A DNA stretch of 64,000 bases from Oscillatoriaceae cyanobacterium Prado104 (GTDB lineage Bacteria > Cyanobacteriota > Cyanobacteriia > Cyanobacteriales > Microcoleaceae), in the NCBI GenBank assembly GCA_025454405.1, contig JALOON010000049.1, positions 124,001 through 188,000 on the forward strand, in the 5' to 3' direction. Made by a program: the position numbers and the translations under genes. Positions 7,519 through 15,492 of the stretch are shown one piece after another (the stretch's first letter is position 1; the number at the start of each line of letters is the position of its first letter). The notes beneath the pieces were generated by a model. The model saw only the letters and a program-made list of their open reading frames with translations, did no database searches and was not told where the DNA came from.

Positions 7519-9612
7519 ATGTCAGAACAAGAGCGATCGAAATCATCGATAAATTTCCGCAGCTTTACCGATTGGTGCTTGTACAAAAACAGTCTTTGCG
7601 CCGCAGCCAGACATACAGTTGAAGTGCTGTTGGATAAAGCTGGCACTTCTGACATTAACGAGGCCGATCGTATTCTGTCAAGCAAGGGTAAAATGTCACT
7701 GCAATTCTGTCACATATTAGACATCACACCCCTACAATCTCTGACTAATTTGACTTCTCTGAATCTGACAGGCAATCAAATATCAGACATCACACCCCTG
7801 CAATTTCTAACTAATTTGACTCATCTGCTGCTGCACGACAATCAAATATCAGACATCACACCCCTGCAATTTCTAACTAATTTGACTCATCTGCTGCTGC
7901 ACGACAATCAAATATCAGAGATCGCACCCCTGCAATCTCTCACGAGTTTGAAATTTTTGATTCTGCACGGCAATCAAATATCAGACATCGCACCCCTGCA
8001 ATCTCTCACGAGTTTGACTTCTGTGAATCTGGGAAGCAATAAAATATCAGACATTACACCCTTGCAATTTTTAAATAATTTGATGGGGCTGTATCTGCAG
8101 AGCAATCGAATATCAGACATCACACCCCTGCAATCTCTCACGAGTTTGATTTATGTGAATCTGGGAGGCAATAAAATATCAGACATCACGCCCCTGCAAT
8201 TTCTGACTAATTTGACTTCTCTGAATCTGACAGGCAATAAAATCTCAGACATCACACCCCTGCAATCTTTGACTTGTTTGACTTCTCTCAATCTGGACGG
8301 CAACCAAATATCAAATATTGCGCCCTTAAAATCTCTGATTAATTTGAGTTGGCTGGAGCTGTCTAACAATCAAATATCAGAGATCGTGTCCCTGCAATTT
8401 CTGACTAATTTAACAAATTTAACCTATCTGAATCTGAACTACAATCAAATATCAAACATCACATCCCTGCAAGCTCTGACTAATTTAAATCATTTAGAAT
8501 TGGTCAAAAATCAAATATCAGACATCCTACCTCTGCGATATCTGACTAATTTGCACTCTCTGCGGCTAGACTTCGATCGAGCTGCAACTACACCCCAACA
8601 GAAAGCTCTCCTCGAAACCTGCCGTCATTCCTATAGTTCTCTCGCCAACTCTACAGAACAGATCGATCGCGCAAAAGCCTCAACTGCCCTTCAATCTGCC
8701 TGCGAAATTCTCGGTTTAAAAACTCCTGAAATAATTTTTATCCCTAGTCCAAAAGCAGTGCTATCGCAACTACAAATATCTAAAAAACAGCCTGAAATTA
8801 AATTTGTATTGGAACTAGAAAAACAAGCAATAGATGCACTGTTACCCTTTAGCTTAATAACAGAATTGCAGGGGTACTTTTTGTCGGAAATAGCATGGAC
8901 ACAACAGCTAGAAAATTTATGGGAAGAGGAATTATATGAGCTATCGATAGTAACTCCAAAATACTTGGTTAAGGCTATCGCTATGGCTGAATTTTGTGTA
9001 TCTGGCTTGGGCATTTCACTCAAACCAGAGTCACAGAAATTGTTTGCAGCAATCGAGCAGCTTTTAGCAGAATGCGGCTGGATTTTTATGTTTGAGGATG
9101 TCTTTTATGTTTGTTCGCGCCCTACCAAACTTTCCCTCGACAGCCAATACCGCCTCCACGCAGAGGGAGAAAGCGCGATCGAATTTGCTGACGGCTATAA
9201 AATCTATTCATATCACGGCGTAACTTTGCCTGAAAAATACGGGCACATTCACCCCGAAATGTGGCAAGCCCAATGGCTTTTAGAAGAAGAAAATGCCGAA
9301 CTCAGGCGAGTGTTAATTCAAGGAATTGGTTATGCTAGAATTTGTCAAGAATTGCAAGCCACAGAATTAGATTGCTGGCAAGAGTACGCGCTGCTGAGAA
9401 TTGATGCCGATATTGACGGCTTCAATCCTGAAGATTTTGAGGACGATGATGGTGTTCCTGAAAAAGAACCAATTCATCTGTTAAAAATGACTTGTCCGAG
9501 TACGGGATTCATTCATGCGTTGCGAGTACCGCCCGATATCGCATCCGCCCGCGAGGCAATTCGTTGGGTAAATTGGGATATTGAACCCGAGGAATTTAGC
9601 GTGCAAACTTGA
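7519..9612 (+). CDS. Leucine-rich-repeat protein with DUF6745-like C-terminal domain
   Basis: A 697-residue protein. Residues about 65-360 are some fourteen 22-residue LRRs of the pattern ISDITPLQSLTNLTSLNLTGN, an internalin-like form that builds a curved binding surface. From about 360 the repeats stop and a mixed alpha/beta region begins; residues about 545-697 (YRLHAEGESAIEFADGY, YSYHGVTLPEKY, then a helical ELRRVLIQGIGYARI) resemble DUF6745, found with LRRs in other bacteria, function unknown to me. No signal peptide, so probably intracellular. ATG 7519 follows GAGGTGCC. Two adjacent repeats (7801-7866 and 7867 onward) are identical over about 55 bases, so the array has recently changed length. 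A MITE-like element follows the stop by 15 bases. Confidence 0.88.
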   Translation: MSEQERSKSSINFRSFTDWCLYKNSLCAAARHTVEVLLDKAGTSDINEADRILSSKGKMSLQFCHILDITPLQSLTNLTSLNLTGNQISDITPLQFLTNLTHLLLHDNQISDITPLQFLTNLTHLLLHDNQISEIAPLQSLTSLKFLILHGNQISDIAPLQSLTSLTSVNLGSNKISDITPLQFLNNLMGLYLQSNRISDITPLQSLTSLIYVNLGGNKISDITPLQFLTNLTSLNLTGNKISDITPLQSLTCLTSLNLDGNQISNIAPLKSLINLSWLELSNNQISEIVSLQFLTNLTNLTYLNLNYNQISNITSLQALTNLNHLELVKNQISDILPLRYLTNLHSLRLDFDRAATTPQQKALLETCRHSYSSLANSTEQIDRAKASTALQSACEILGLKTPEIIFIPSPKAVLSQLQISKKQPEIKFVLELEKQAIDALLPFSLITELQGYFLSEIAWTQQLENLWEEELYELSIVTPKYLVKAIAMAEFCVSGLGISLKPESQKLFAAIEQLLAECGWIFMFEDVFYVCSRPTKLSLDSQYRLHAEGESAIEFADGYKIYSYHGVTLPEKYGHIHPEMWQAQWLLEEENAELRRVLIQGIGYARICQELQATELDCWQEYALLRIDADIDGFNPEDFEDDDGVPEKEPIHLLKMTCPSTGFIHALRVPPDIASAREAIRWVNWDIEPEEFSVQT

Positions 9613-9627
9613 ATGCAGTTTTTGATT

Positions 9628-9760
9628 TATATCATGTTGGGTCGATTGACCGCGATAAGTAAGGATCGAGCGTGTGGACTTCAGTCCGCTCCCTGAATGC
9701 GGACTGAAGTCCGCACTACAAGCATTTTTTATTACTGGTAATCGACCGGACTTGATATTA
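9628..9760. mobile_element. MITE-like element, family A copy 1 (133 bp)
   Basis: Both ends carry inverted repeats that start ATATCA and include GGTCGATT (left end 9629 onward, right end complement of 9737-9758; about 16 of 19 aligned bases match). Inside is a strong hairpin GTGGACTTCAGTCCGC / GCGGACTGAAGTCCGCAC. A second full copy in the opposite orientation is at 47723-47853 and a rearranged one at 39467-39640. It has no coding capacity. Confidence 0.75.
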
Positions 9761-9785
9761 CAGATCGATCGATATTGGCGCAAGA

Positions 9786-10010
9786 TTTTAGTTAAAATTG
9801 AGATATTGCATCAATGTCAGAAACTGGGTTTCTCCTATAAATTATGCACCTCAACCAATATTTTGTGCCTAGAATCCCGGTTTATCGGAGTTAGTAGGTG
9901 GGGTGGGGGCGGGTTTTTGAGATTGTCAATTATTGCCAGAGATTGTTGGTGAACCCGCCCCTACATATTTATTGAGAATGGTGCAAGATCTCAATTAAAA
10001 CTGACTTGTA
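9786..10010. repeat. Composite inverted-repeat element (family B)
   Basis: The ends are inverted relative to each other: AAATTGAGATATTGCATCAA near 9796 and the complement of GTGCAAGATCTCAATTAAAA near 9998. Between lie a CTGGGTTTCT/ATCCCGGTTT block and a GGGCGGGTTT / GAACCCGCCCC pair. Parts of the same composite recur at 21775-22040. No gene seen. Confidence 0.5.
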
Positions 10011-10143
10011 AAATCTGACGCTAAAAACTCTAAACTGAAGTTCCCCCCTGGCAAAAACTTGAAACTGTCTCACTGTGCGACTTCCAAGTATTTTAGAGTC
10101 GCTCGCGCATGGGTACAATCGCTGAAATTTCTGGTTCATAAGC

Positions 10144-10300
10144 TGAAACACCAAGCAGCACAAGGGTTTCAACCCACGTCTCAGTATTTCTACGGGGGGA
10201 ACTTCAGTCTAAATTGCAGTCCTCTTTGAGAGGACTTTCGCTATGAGACAGGGGTTTTCAACCCCTGTCGGACTGTCGGACTGTCGGATTGTCGGACTCT
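10144..10300. repeat. Hairpin repeats downstream of aroF
   Basis: It contains GACAGGGGTT / AACCCCTGTC (10247-10269, 10-bp stem, 3-nt loop), AGTCCTCT / AGAGGACT just left of it, and an 8-bp direct repeat (GTCGGACT, four slightly varied copies at 10268-10298). The first hairpin begins 36 bases after the aroF stop and may end transcription. A related set lies at 56482-56575. Confidence 0.5.
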
Positions 10301-10305
10301 CGAAT

Positions 10306-11166
10306 TCACCTAAGACTTAATAGCTTTGAACCTGCATTCATCTCAGCAACACTGCGTCCAACCGCCGCCGCCAAAGGCCGCAAACTAGCAACCAAATCGA
10401 CCATAGCATCCAAAGAAAGAGCTTGTCGCGCGTCGGAAACAGATTTTTCCGGTTCCGGGTGACACTCAACAATCAACCCGTCAGCGCCGCAAGCAACAGC
10501 AGCTTTAGCCATCGGTGCAACTAATTCCCGCTTGCCGACAGCGTGAGAAGGATCTACAATTACTGGCAAATGAGTTAACTGTTTCAGCGCAGCTACTGCA
10601 CCTAAATCCAACACATTTCGCGTATAATTGTCGAAACTGCGGATGCCCCTTTCACACAAAACTACGTCGGGATTTCCGTGGCTGATAATGTATTCGGCGG
10701 CCATCATCAATTCTTCAATTGTGGCAGACAAGCCGCGTTTTAAAAGAACGGGTTTTCCAGCTTGACCTATCGCTTTTAAAAGCTCGAAGTTTTGCATGTT
10801 GCGGCTGCCTATTTGCAGCATATCAGCATAGGTGACAACAGGTTCGATTTGGGCGATCGACATTACTTCTGTCACCACCGGCAAACCGTAACGGCGGCTA
10901 ACTTTTGCCAAAATTTCTAATCCTGCAATTCCCATTCCTTGGAAAGCGTAGGGAGATGTGCGGGGTTTGTAAACGCCTCCCCGCAAAGCTTGCACCGGTG
11001 CAGTCGCAAGTTTTTCGGCGACTGCTTCCATTTGTTCTAAACTTTCAACGGTACAGGGGCCGCCGACGATTAATAATTCCGTACCGCCGACAGAAACTGT
11101 ATCTGATATTTTGACAATCGTCTGATGTTCGGGATGGGATTTGGTTGCGAGTTTGGCATCTAACAT
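10306..11166 (-). CDS. aroF: 3-deoxy-7-phosphoheptulonate synthase (DAHP synthase, AroF type I-beta)
   Basis: A 286-residue enzyme joining phosphoenolpyruvate and erythrose 4-phosphate, the first step of the shikimate pathway to Phe, Tyr, Trp and other aromatics. Seen: GGPCTVES near residue 35 (PEP/metal Cys), LRGGVYKPRTSPYAFQG, QIGSRNMQN, LLKRGLSAT, LCERGIRSF and the late VDPSHAVGKR and IVECHPEPE motifs with metal-binding His and Glu. The length fits type I-beta without an added regulatory (ferredoxin-like or chorismate mutase) domain. The ATG at 11166 follows CAAGGAGAATACCCTC, a strong ribosome site. Upstream lies a 410-nt leader with two aromatic leader peptides and two terminators, so transcriptional attenuation probably provides the control that the short enzyme lacks. 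Confidence 0.95.
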   Translation of the reverse strand: MLDAKLATKSHPEHQTIVKISDTVSVGGTELLIVGGPCTVESLEQMEAVAEKLATAPVQALRGGVYKPRTSPYAFQGMGIAGLEILAKVSRRYGLPVVTEVMSIAQIEPVVTYADMLQIGSRNMQNFELLKAIGQAGKPVLLKRGLSATIEELMMAAEYIISHGNPDVVLCERGIRSFDNYTRNVLDLGAVAALKQLTHLPVIVDPSHAVGKRELVAPMAKAAVACGADGLIVECHPEPEKSVSDARQALSLDAMVDLVASLRPLAAAVGRSVAEMNAGSKLLSLR

Positions 11167-11214
11167 GAGGGTATTCTCCTTGACAATTAAGTAAAAACTA
11201 AGTGGGTGAGTTGC

Positions 11215-11246
11215 AAAAAAAACCCGGAACTTTAAAGAGTTCCGGG
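11215..11246 (-). terminator. Intrinsic terminator of aroF attenuator 2
   Basis: Read on the minus strand: CCCGGAACT (11246-11238), a 6-nt loop, AGTTCCGGG (11231-11223), then eight U (11222-11215). A 9-bp GC-rich stem with a U-run is a textbook terminator. It lies about 50 bases before the aroF start. Its 5' arm is also complementary to the end of leader peptide 2. Confidence 0.9.
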
Positions 11247-11288
11247 GGCGTGCGAAAAAACAGCGCGACAGTTTACCCGGAACTCCTT
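11234..11288 (-). promoter_or_regulatory. Antiterminator of aroF attenuator 2
   Basis: On the minus strand AAGGAGTTCCGGG (11288-11276, the last codons of leader peptide 2) pairs with CCCGGAACTCTTT (11246-11234). That is 13 pairs with one G-U. The second segment is the 5' arm of the terminator at 11215-11246, so the two structures exclude each other. Confidence 0.8.
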
Positions 11289-11335
11289 CGGGGCCAAAAA
11301 TAAAAGCCGTAATACCAGTTACTGAATAAAGTCAT
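11273..11335 (-). CDS. aroF leader peptide 2, rich in Phe, Tyr and Trp
   Basis: A 20-codon mini-ORF: ATG at 11335, TAA at 11275-11273. The peptide begins MTLFSNWYYGFYFW and ends PRRSSG; eight of 20 residues are aromatic (three Phe, three Tyr, two Trp). Its last codons form the 5' strand of the antiterminator, the arrangement of classical ribosome-mediated attenuators. Upstream, AGG lies 12 bases before the ATG, a weak ribosome site. If aromatic tRNAs are charged, the ribosome reaches the stop, covers that strand and lets the terminator form; stalling at the Trp-Tyr-Tyr codons frees it. Translation is inferred from composition and position. Confidence 0.85.
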   Translation of the reverse strand: MTLFSNWYYGFYFWPRRSSG

Positions 11336-11378
11336 TGCTGTTTTCGCCTGTACTTCTTGTTGCTGAGAAAAAAGATAG

Positions 11379-11411
11379 AAAAAACAAAACCGCAGGTGTT
11401 AAGCTGCGGTT
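11379..11411 (-). terminator. Intrinsic terminator of aroF attenuator 1
   Basis: Minus strand: AACCGCAG (11411-11404), an 8-nt loop, CTGCGGTT (11395-11388), then TTGTTTTTT. The stem can be lengthened slightly by A-U pairs. It lies between the two leader peptides and ends transcripts before the second is reached. Confidence 0.85.
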
Positions 11412-11455
11412 CGCCCGGATGTTCGCAGTGAACTGTAATTCACTCCGGGCGAACC
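11408..11455 (-). promoter_or_regulatory. Antiterminator of aroF attenuator 1
   Basis: Minus strand GGTTCGCCCGG (11455-11445, inside the last codons of leader peptide 1) pairs perfectly with CCGGGCGAACC (11418-11408). A nested 6-bp stem AGTGAA/TTCACT (11444-11439 with 11432-11427) continues it. Four bases (11408-11411) are shared with the terminator stem, so antiterminator and terminator exclude each other. Confidence 0.8.
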
Positions 11456-11496
11456 TTCCAATACCAAAAATAAAAATAGCTGCGTGTTGCGAACAT
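11440..11496 (-). CDS. aroF leader peptide 1, seven aromatic codons in a row
   Basis: An 18-codon mini-ORF: ATG at 11496, TGA at 11442-11440. The peptide is MFATRSYFYFWYWKVRPE, with Tyr-Phe-Tyr-Phe-Trp-Tyr-Trp at residues 7-13 and Phe at 2. Its aromatic content (three Phe, three Tyr, two Trp) equals that of leader peptide 2 and both contain Phe-Tyr-Phe-Trp. The codons after the aromatic run, and the stop, form the 5' strand of the antiterminator. It begins about 80 bases after the predicted transcription start. No strong ribosome site is obvious before the ATG. It senses aromatic amino-acid supply by inference from composition. Confidence 0.87.
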   Translation of the reverse strand: MFATRSYFYFWYWKVRPE

Positions 11497-11581
11497 AATT
11501 AAAGCGATCGAACTCAAGGAATGGACTAAAAGGCTGAGCTAAAAGGTTGCGATTGATGGATTAATCACAACATTACCTGAA

Positions 11582-11610
11582 AACATAGCACAGATCGACC
11601 GGAATGTCAA
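11582..11610 (-). promoter_or_regulatory. Sigma-70-type promoter of the aroF leader
   Basis: On the minus strand TTGACA (11610-11605), a 17-base spacer and TATGTT (11587-11582). The -35 is perfect and the -10 has four of six consensus bases. Transcription would start near 11575, giving a leader of about 410 nt. Confidence 0.7.
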
Positions 11611-11734
11611 GCTCTTCCGATCGAAAGATTGTGAGCATTGGTAACAAGTGGCAACAAGCACCCTACTTAATATCACTAGCAATTTGAGTTATGATAATTA
11701 GAGACTAAGCAGACTTCAGTTTTTAAGAAGTACA

Positions 11735-11968
11735 ATGATGACACAACAAGAGTTGATTAATGAGTTTTTGTCTCTACCTGCTGAAGCACAAAGCCAGGTA
11801 GTAGATTTTATTGCTTTTTTGCGGAAAAGATATACAGTATTTCAACCTGCATCTGGAGCATCAGATATTGACTTGATAAGCGATAAATTTATTGGAATGT
11901 GGCGAGATCGTCAAGATTTAGCTGACAGTAATACTTGGGTTCGGAACGTGCGAAAAACAGAGTGGTGA
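11735..11968 (+). CDS. Antitoxin-like protein of a VapBC-type pair (DUF2281-like)
   Basis: A 77-residue protein with a helical start (QQELINEFLSLPAEAQSQVVDFIAFLRKRY) seen in DUF2281-like antitoxins of cyanobacteria, followed by a charged, probably unstructured tail ending WVRNVRKTEW that could embrace the toxin. Two ATGs in a row (11735 and 11738) follow AAGAAG. The stop is seven bases before the PIN-domain gene, so the pair is an operon. In such systems the antitoxin neutralises the RNase and represses the operon. No classic AbrB or RHH DNA-binding domain is evident. Confidence 0.75.
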   Translation: MMTQQELINEFLSLPAEAQSQVVDFIAFLRKRYTVFQPASGASDIDLISDKFIGMWRDRQDLADSNTWVRNVRKTEW

Positions 11969-11975
11969 ATGTAGC

Positions 11976-12365
11976 ATGACTAATCCAACTATCGTCGATA
12001 CTGATATTTTGATTGATGCTGGTCGCGGTGTTAGCGAAGCAGTTAACTGTTTGCAAAATTTAAAAGCAAGTTCTGGACTAGCAATTAGCATAGTTACAGA
12101 AATGGAACTGATAGTTGGCTGTGCTAACAAAGTAGAACTACAAACATTAGAAAATTTCCTGAAACAGTTTGATATTATTAAGATAGACTTGTCCGTGTCA
12201 GACAAAGCAGTTGAGTTATTGCGGCTTTATCGTCTAAGTCATGGCTTGCTGATTGCCGATAGTATTATCGCAGCTACAGCAATCGTGTGGAATTATCCGT
12301 TTATAACAAAAAACCAACGTGATTATCGATTCATTCAGGGGTTGAATTTGTTGCCATATCCTTAA
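11976..12365 (+). CDS. vapC: PIN-domain toxin RNase, VapC family
   Basis: A 129-residue PIN domain. Seen: VDTDILID at residues 6-13 (first catalytic Asp), an acidic residue in TEMELIVG near 44, LLIADSIIAATAI with Asp near 91, and a final ITKNQRDYRFI with the last Asp. These are the acidic residues of Mg-dependent VapC endoribonucleases, which cleave tRNA or rRNA when free of antitoxin. It follows the antitoxin gene with a 7-base gap. All catalytic positions look intact, so the toxin is probably active. Confidence 0.88.
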   Translation: MTNPTIVDTDILIDAGRGVSEAVNCLQNLKASSGLAISIVTEMELIVGCANKVELQTLENFLKQFDIIKIDLSVSDKAVELLRLYRLSHGLLIADSIIAATAIVWNYPFITKNQRDYRFIQGLNLLPYP

Positions 12366-12429
12366 TACTATTTGGCTGCAACCTGAATTAATAGCAATCT
12401 TATATGACTTTGTACCAAGCCGGGAGGAG

Positions 12430-12485
12430 GGTATCATCTGACTGATGACTAATGACTGATGACTGATGACTGATGACTAATGACT
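12430..12485. repeat. TGACTGA short tandem repeats
   Basis: Seven-base units of the type TGACTGA/TGACTAA run up to the stop codon of the sulfotransferase gene; the last unit contributes to its stop region. Confidence 0.7.
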
Positions 12486-13248
12486 AATCCCAACCGAAGT
12501 CTCGATCGAGCATTTCTTCTAGTCTTTGATTGTGCGATCGAAAGTATTCTTTTAACTGCTGGTATACTGTTTCGCTGACCTGCGGATATTCGGTAGCGTT
12601 ATATTTTTCATAGATTTCTAGTTGGTGCGATGGCAAGTTTAAAAATTCTAAAACTTGGTTGTAATTTTCGCAGGGATTGGCGTACAAATCCTCGCTTTTG
12701 AGAATTAAGATTTGTTCTTTGGGAAATAGTTTCAGCCACGCTGGGAGTTGGTCGGCGTAGATGCCACGGGCTAGATAAGCGTGGTGTTGGTGTTCGTAAC
12801 TGTAGTAGGTTGGGCTGGCTAGAAGTTTTTCAATTTCGCCTTTGAGTCTTTCCGGTTCGCGGGCGATCGCCTCTGCAAATGATAGCGATTCGTACTGAAT
12901 TTTTATATAGTAATAATAATGAGAAATTGCCCGCTCTACAGGATTTCTCAACAAGGCAATTATTTTAACTTTAGGAAATAAATCGTAAATTCGCTGGGGA
13001 ACTCGCGGGTGAAAAATATAGTAAGGGCTGGCTTCTCCCGTTAATAACGATTCGCCCCCGGCTGGAGTGGGAAAGTGGGAACAATACCAGTCTGTGCTTT
13101 TGTCAAAATTGAAGTCAAAGTAATGTATTTCTTTTTGGCTGGCGGCGGCGATTTGAGGATGTTGGATCAGGTAGTTGTAGAGGGATGTCGTGCCGCCTTT
13201 TTGAACGCCGATGATGATGAAGTCGGGAGTTTTGAGGGTTGATTTCAT
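12484..13248 (-). CDS. PAPS-dependent sulfotransferase domain protein
   Basis: A 254-residue cytosolic sulfotransferase-fold protein. Seen: the 5'-phosphosulfate loop IIIGVQKGGTTSLYNYL near residues 11-27 and the 3'-phosphate motif KIIALLRNPVERAISHYYYY near residue 90. Family role: transfer of sulfate from PAPS to a sugar, lipid or protein; the closest wording is that of heparan-type sulfotransferases, so a polysaccharide or glycolipid acceptor is plausible. The start chosen is ATG 13248, at the conserved N-terminus; the frame can extend to a GTG at 13299 but that runs through a hairpin. It follows atpC on the same strand with about 70 bases between. Confidence 0.87.
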   Translation of the reverse strand: MKSTLKTPDFIIIGVQKGGTTSLYNYLIQHPQIAAASQKEIHYFDFNFDKSTDWYCSHFPTPAGGESLLTGEASPYYIFHPRVPQRIYDLFPKVKIIALLRNPVERAISHYYYYIKIQYESLSFAEAIAREPERLKGEIEKLLASPTYYSYEHQHHAYLARGIYADQLPAWLKLFPKEQILILKSEDLYANPCENYNQVLEFLNLPSHQLEIYEKYNATEYPQVSETVYQQLKEYFRSHNQRLEEMLDRDFGWD

Positions 13249-13265
13249 TAATTTCTGAGATTGCA

Positions 13266-13291
13266 AACCCCGGGTCGATCGGCCCAGGGTT
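13266..13291 (-). terminator. Hairpin after the ATP synthase genes
   Basis: AACCC/GGGTT and GGGTCG/CGGCCC-type pairing give a 12-bp stem with one mismatch and one G-U. It lies about 25 bases after the atpC stop. No U-run follows on the minus strand, so it may be a weak or processing structure. Confidence 0.35.
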
Positions 13292-13316
13292 GTTGACACT
13301 TTTTTTACCCCTTGGT

Positions 13317-13724
13317 CTAAATCGTGCCGCCTGCCGCTTGAAAACGAGCTCGCGCGCGTTTTACTGCTTGCTTGGCTTGAATTTTCTCTTGCAAAGTACC
13401 GGCTTCGGCCTTTTCCAAACGAGCTTCAGCTTCAGCATAATCGGTACGAGCAGCTTCCTTGTCGATCGCATCGCCTTTTTCAGCGCCGTTGACTAGAATA
13501 GTTACTTCGTTTTCTTCAATTTCTGCAAAGCCGCCCATCAGAGCGATCGAGATCCACTCTTTACCGGGACGGACGCGCATCACGCCCGTATCCAAAGCCG
13601 TCAACATTGGAGCGTGACCCGTCAAAATACCTAATTGACCGGTCGTGCTCGGCAAAATTACTTCTTCAGCATTAGAATCCCAAACAGTTTTGTCTGGGGC
13701 AACTACGCGCACAGTTAATGTCAT
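13317..13724 (-). CDS. atpC: F1Fo ATP synthase epsilon subunit
   Basis: A 135-residue protein with the N-terminal beta-sandwich ([51 protein letters not shown]) and a C-terminal helical hairpin rich in Ala, Glu and Arg. It belongs to the central rotor stalk and inhibits ATP hydrolysis; in plastid-style naming it is atpE. ATG 13724 is chosen because it matches the family N-terminus; the frame open to 13838 is translated repeat DNA. It lies 172 bases downstream of the beta-subunit gene, with short tandem repeats filling the gap. Confidence 0.97.
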   Translation of the reverse strand: MTLTVRVVAPDKTVWDSNAEEVILPSTTGQLGILTGHAPMLTALDTGVMRVRPGKEWISIALMGGFAEIEENEVTILVNGAEKGDAIDKEAARTDYAEAEARLEKAEAGTLQEKIQAKQAVKRARARFQAAGGTI

Positions 13725-13728
13725 AAAT

Positions 13729-13820
13729 CGGGAATTGGGAATTGGGAATTGGGAATTGATAATTAGGAATTGGGCATTGGGCATTGGGCATTGGGCATTG
13801 GGCATTGGGCATTGATTTTT
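13729..13820. repeat. Tandem repeats GGGAATT and GGGCATT inside the atp operon
   Basis: About four units of GGGAATT-type are followed by six of GGGCATT-type; a complementary run (CCCATTA) lies at about 13850-13890. Together they fill most of the atpD-atpC intergenic space and could fold back on one another in the transcript. Confidence 0.8.
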
Positions 13821-13896
13821 TGTATTTCGCTCTCCCATACAACCAAATCATTGCCCATTACCGATTATCGATTACCCATTACCCATTCCCAATTTT

Positions 13897-15402
<1,506 letters not shown>

Positions 15403-15492
15403 TTAACATTTAGAAATGCTATTTTTCAGAGTACCACTGAACAGACTCACTATTTAGATTTGTGTACGACTGCGCTCAACATTTTGTTCCAG

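Noticed and set aside
7735-8560. Regular repeats that at first look like a CRISPR array
   Set aside because: The period is 66 bases, the repeats are all in one open frame, and they encode leucine-rich repeats; there are no unique spacers.
11918-12205. A 95-codon minus-strand frame across the VapBC-like pair
   Set aside because: It is antisense to the PIN-domain gene, whose catalytic residues are all in place.
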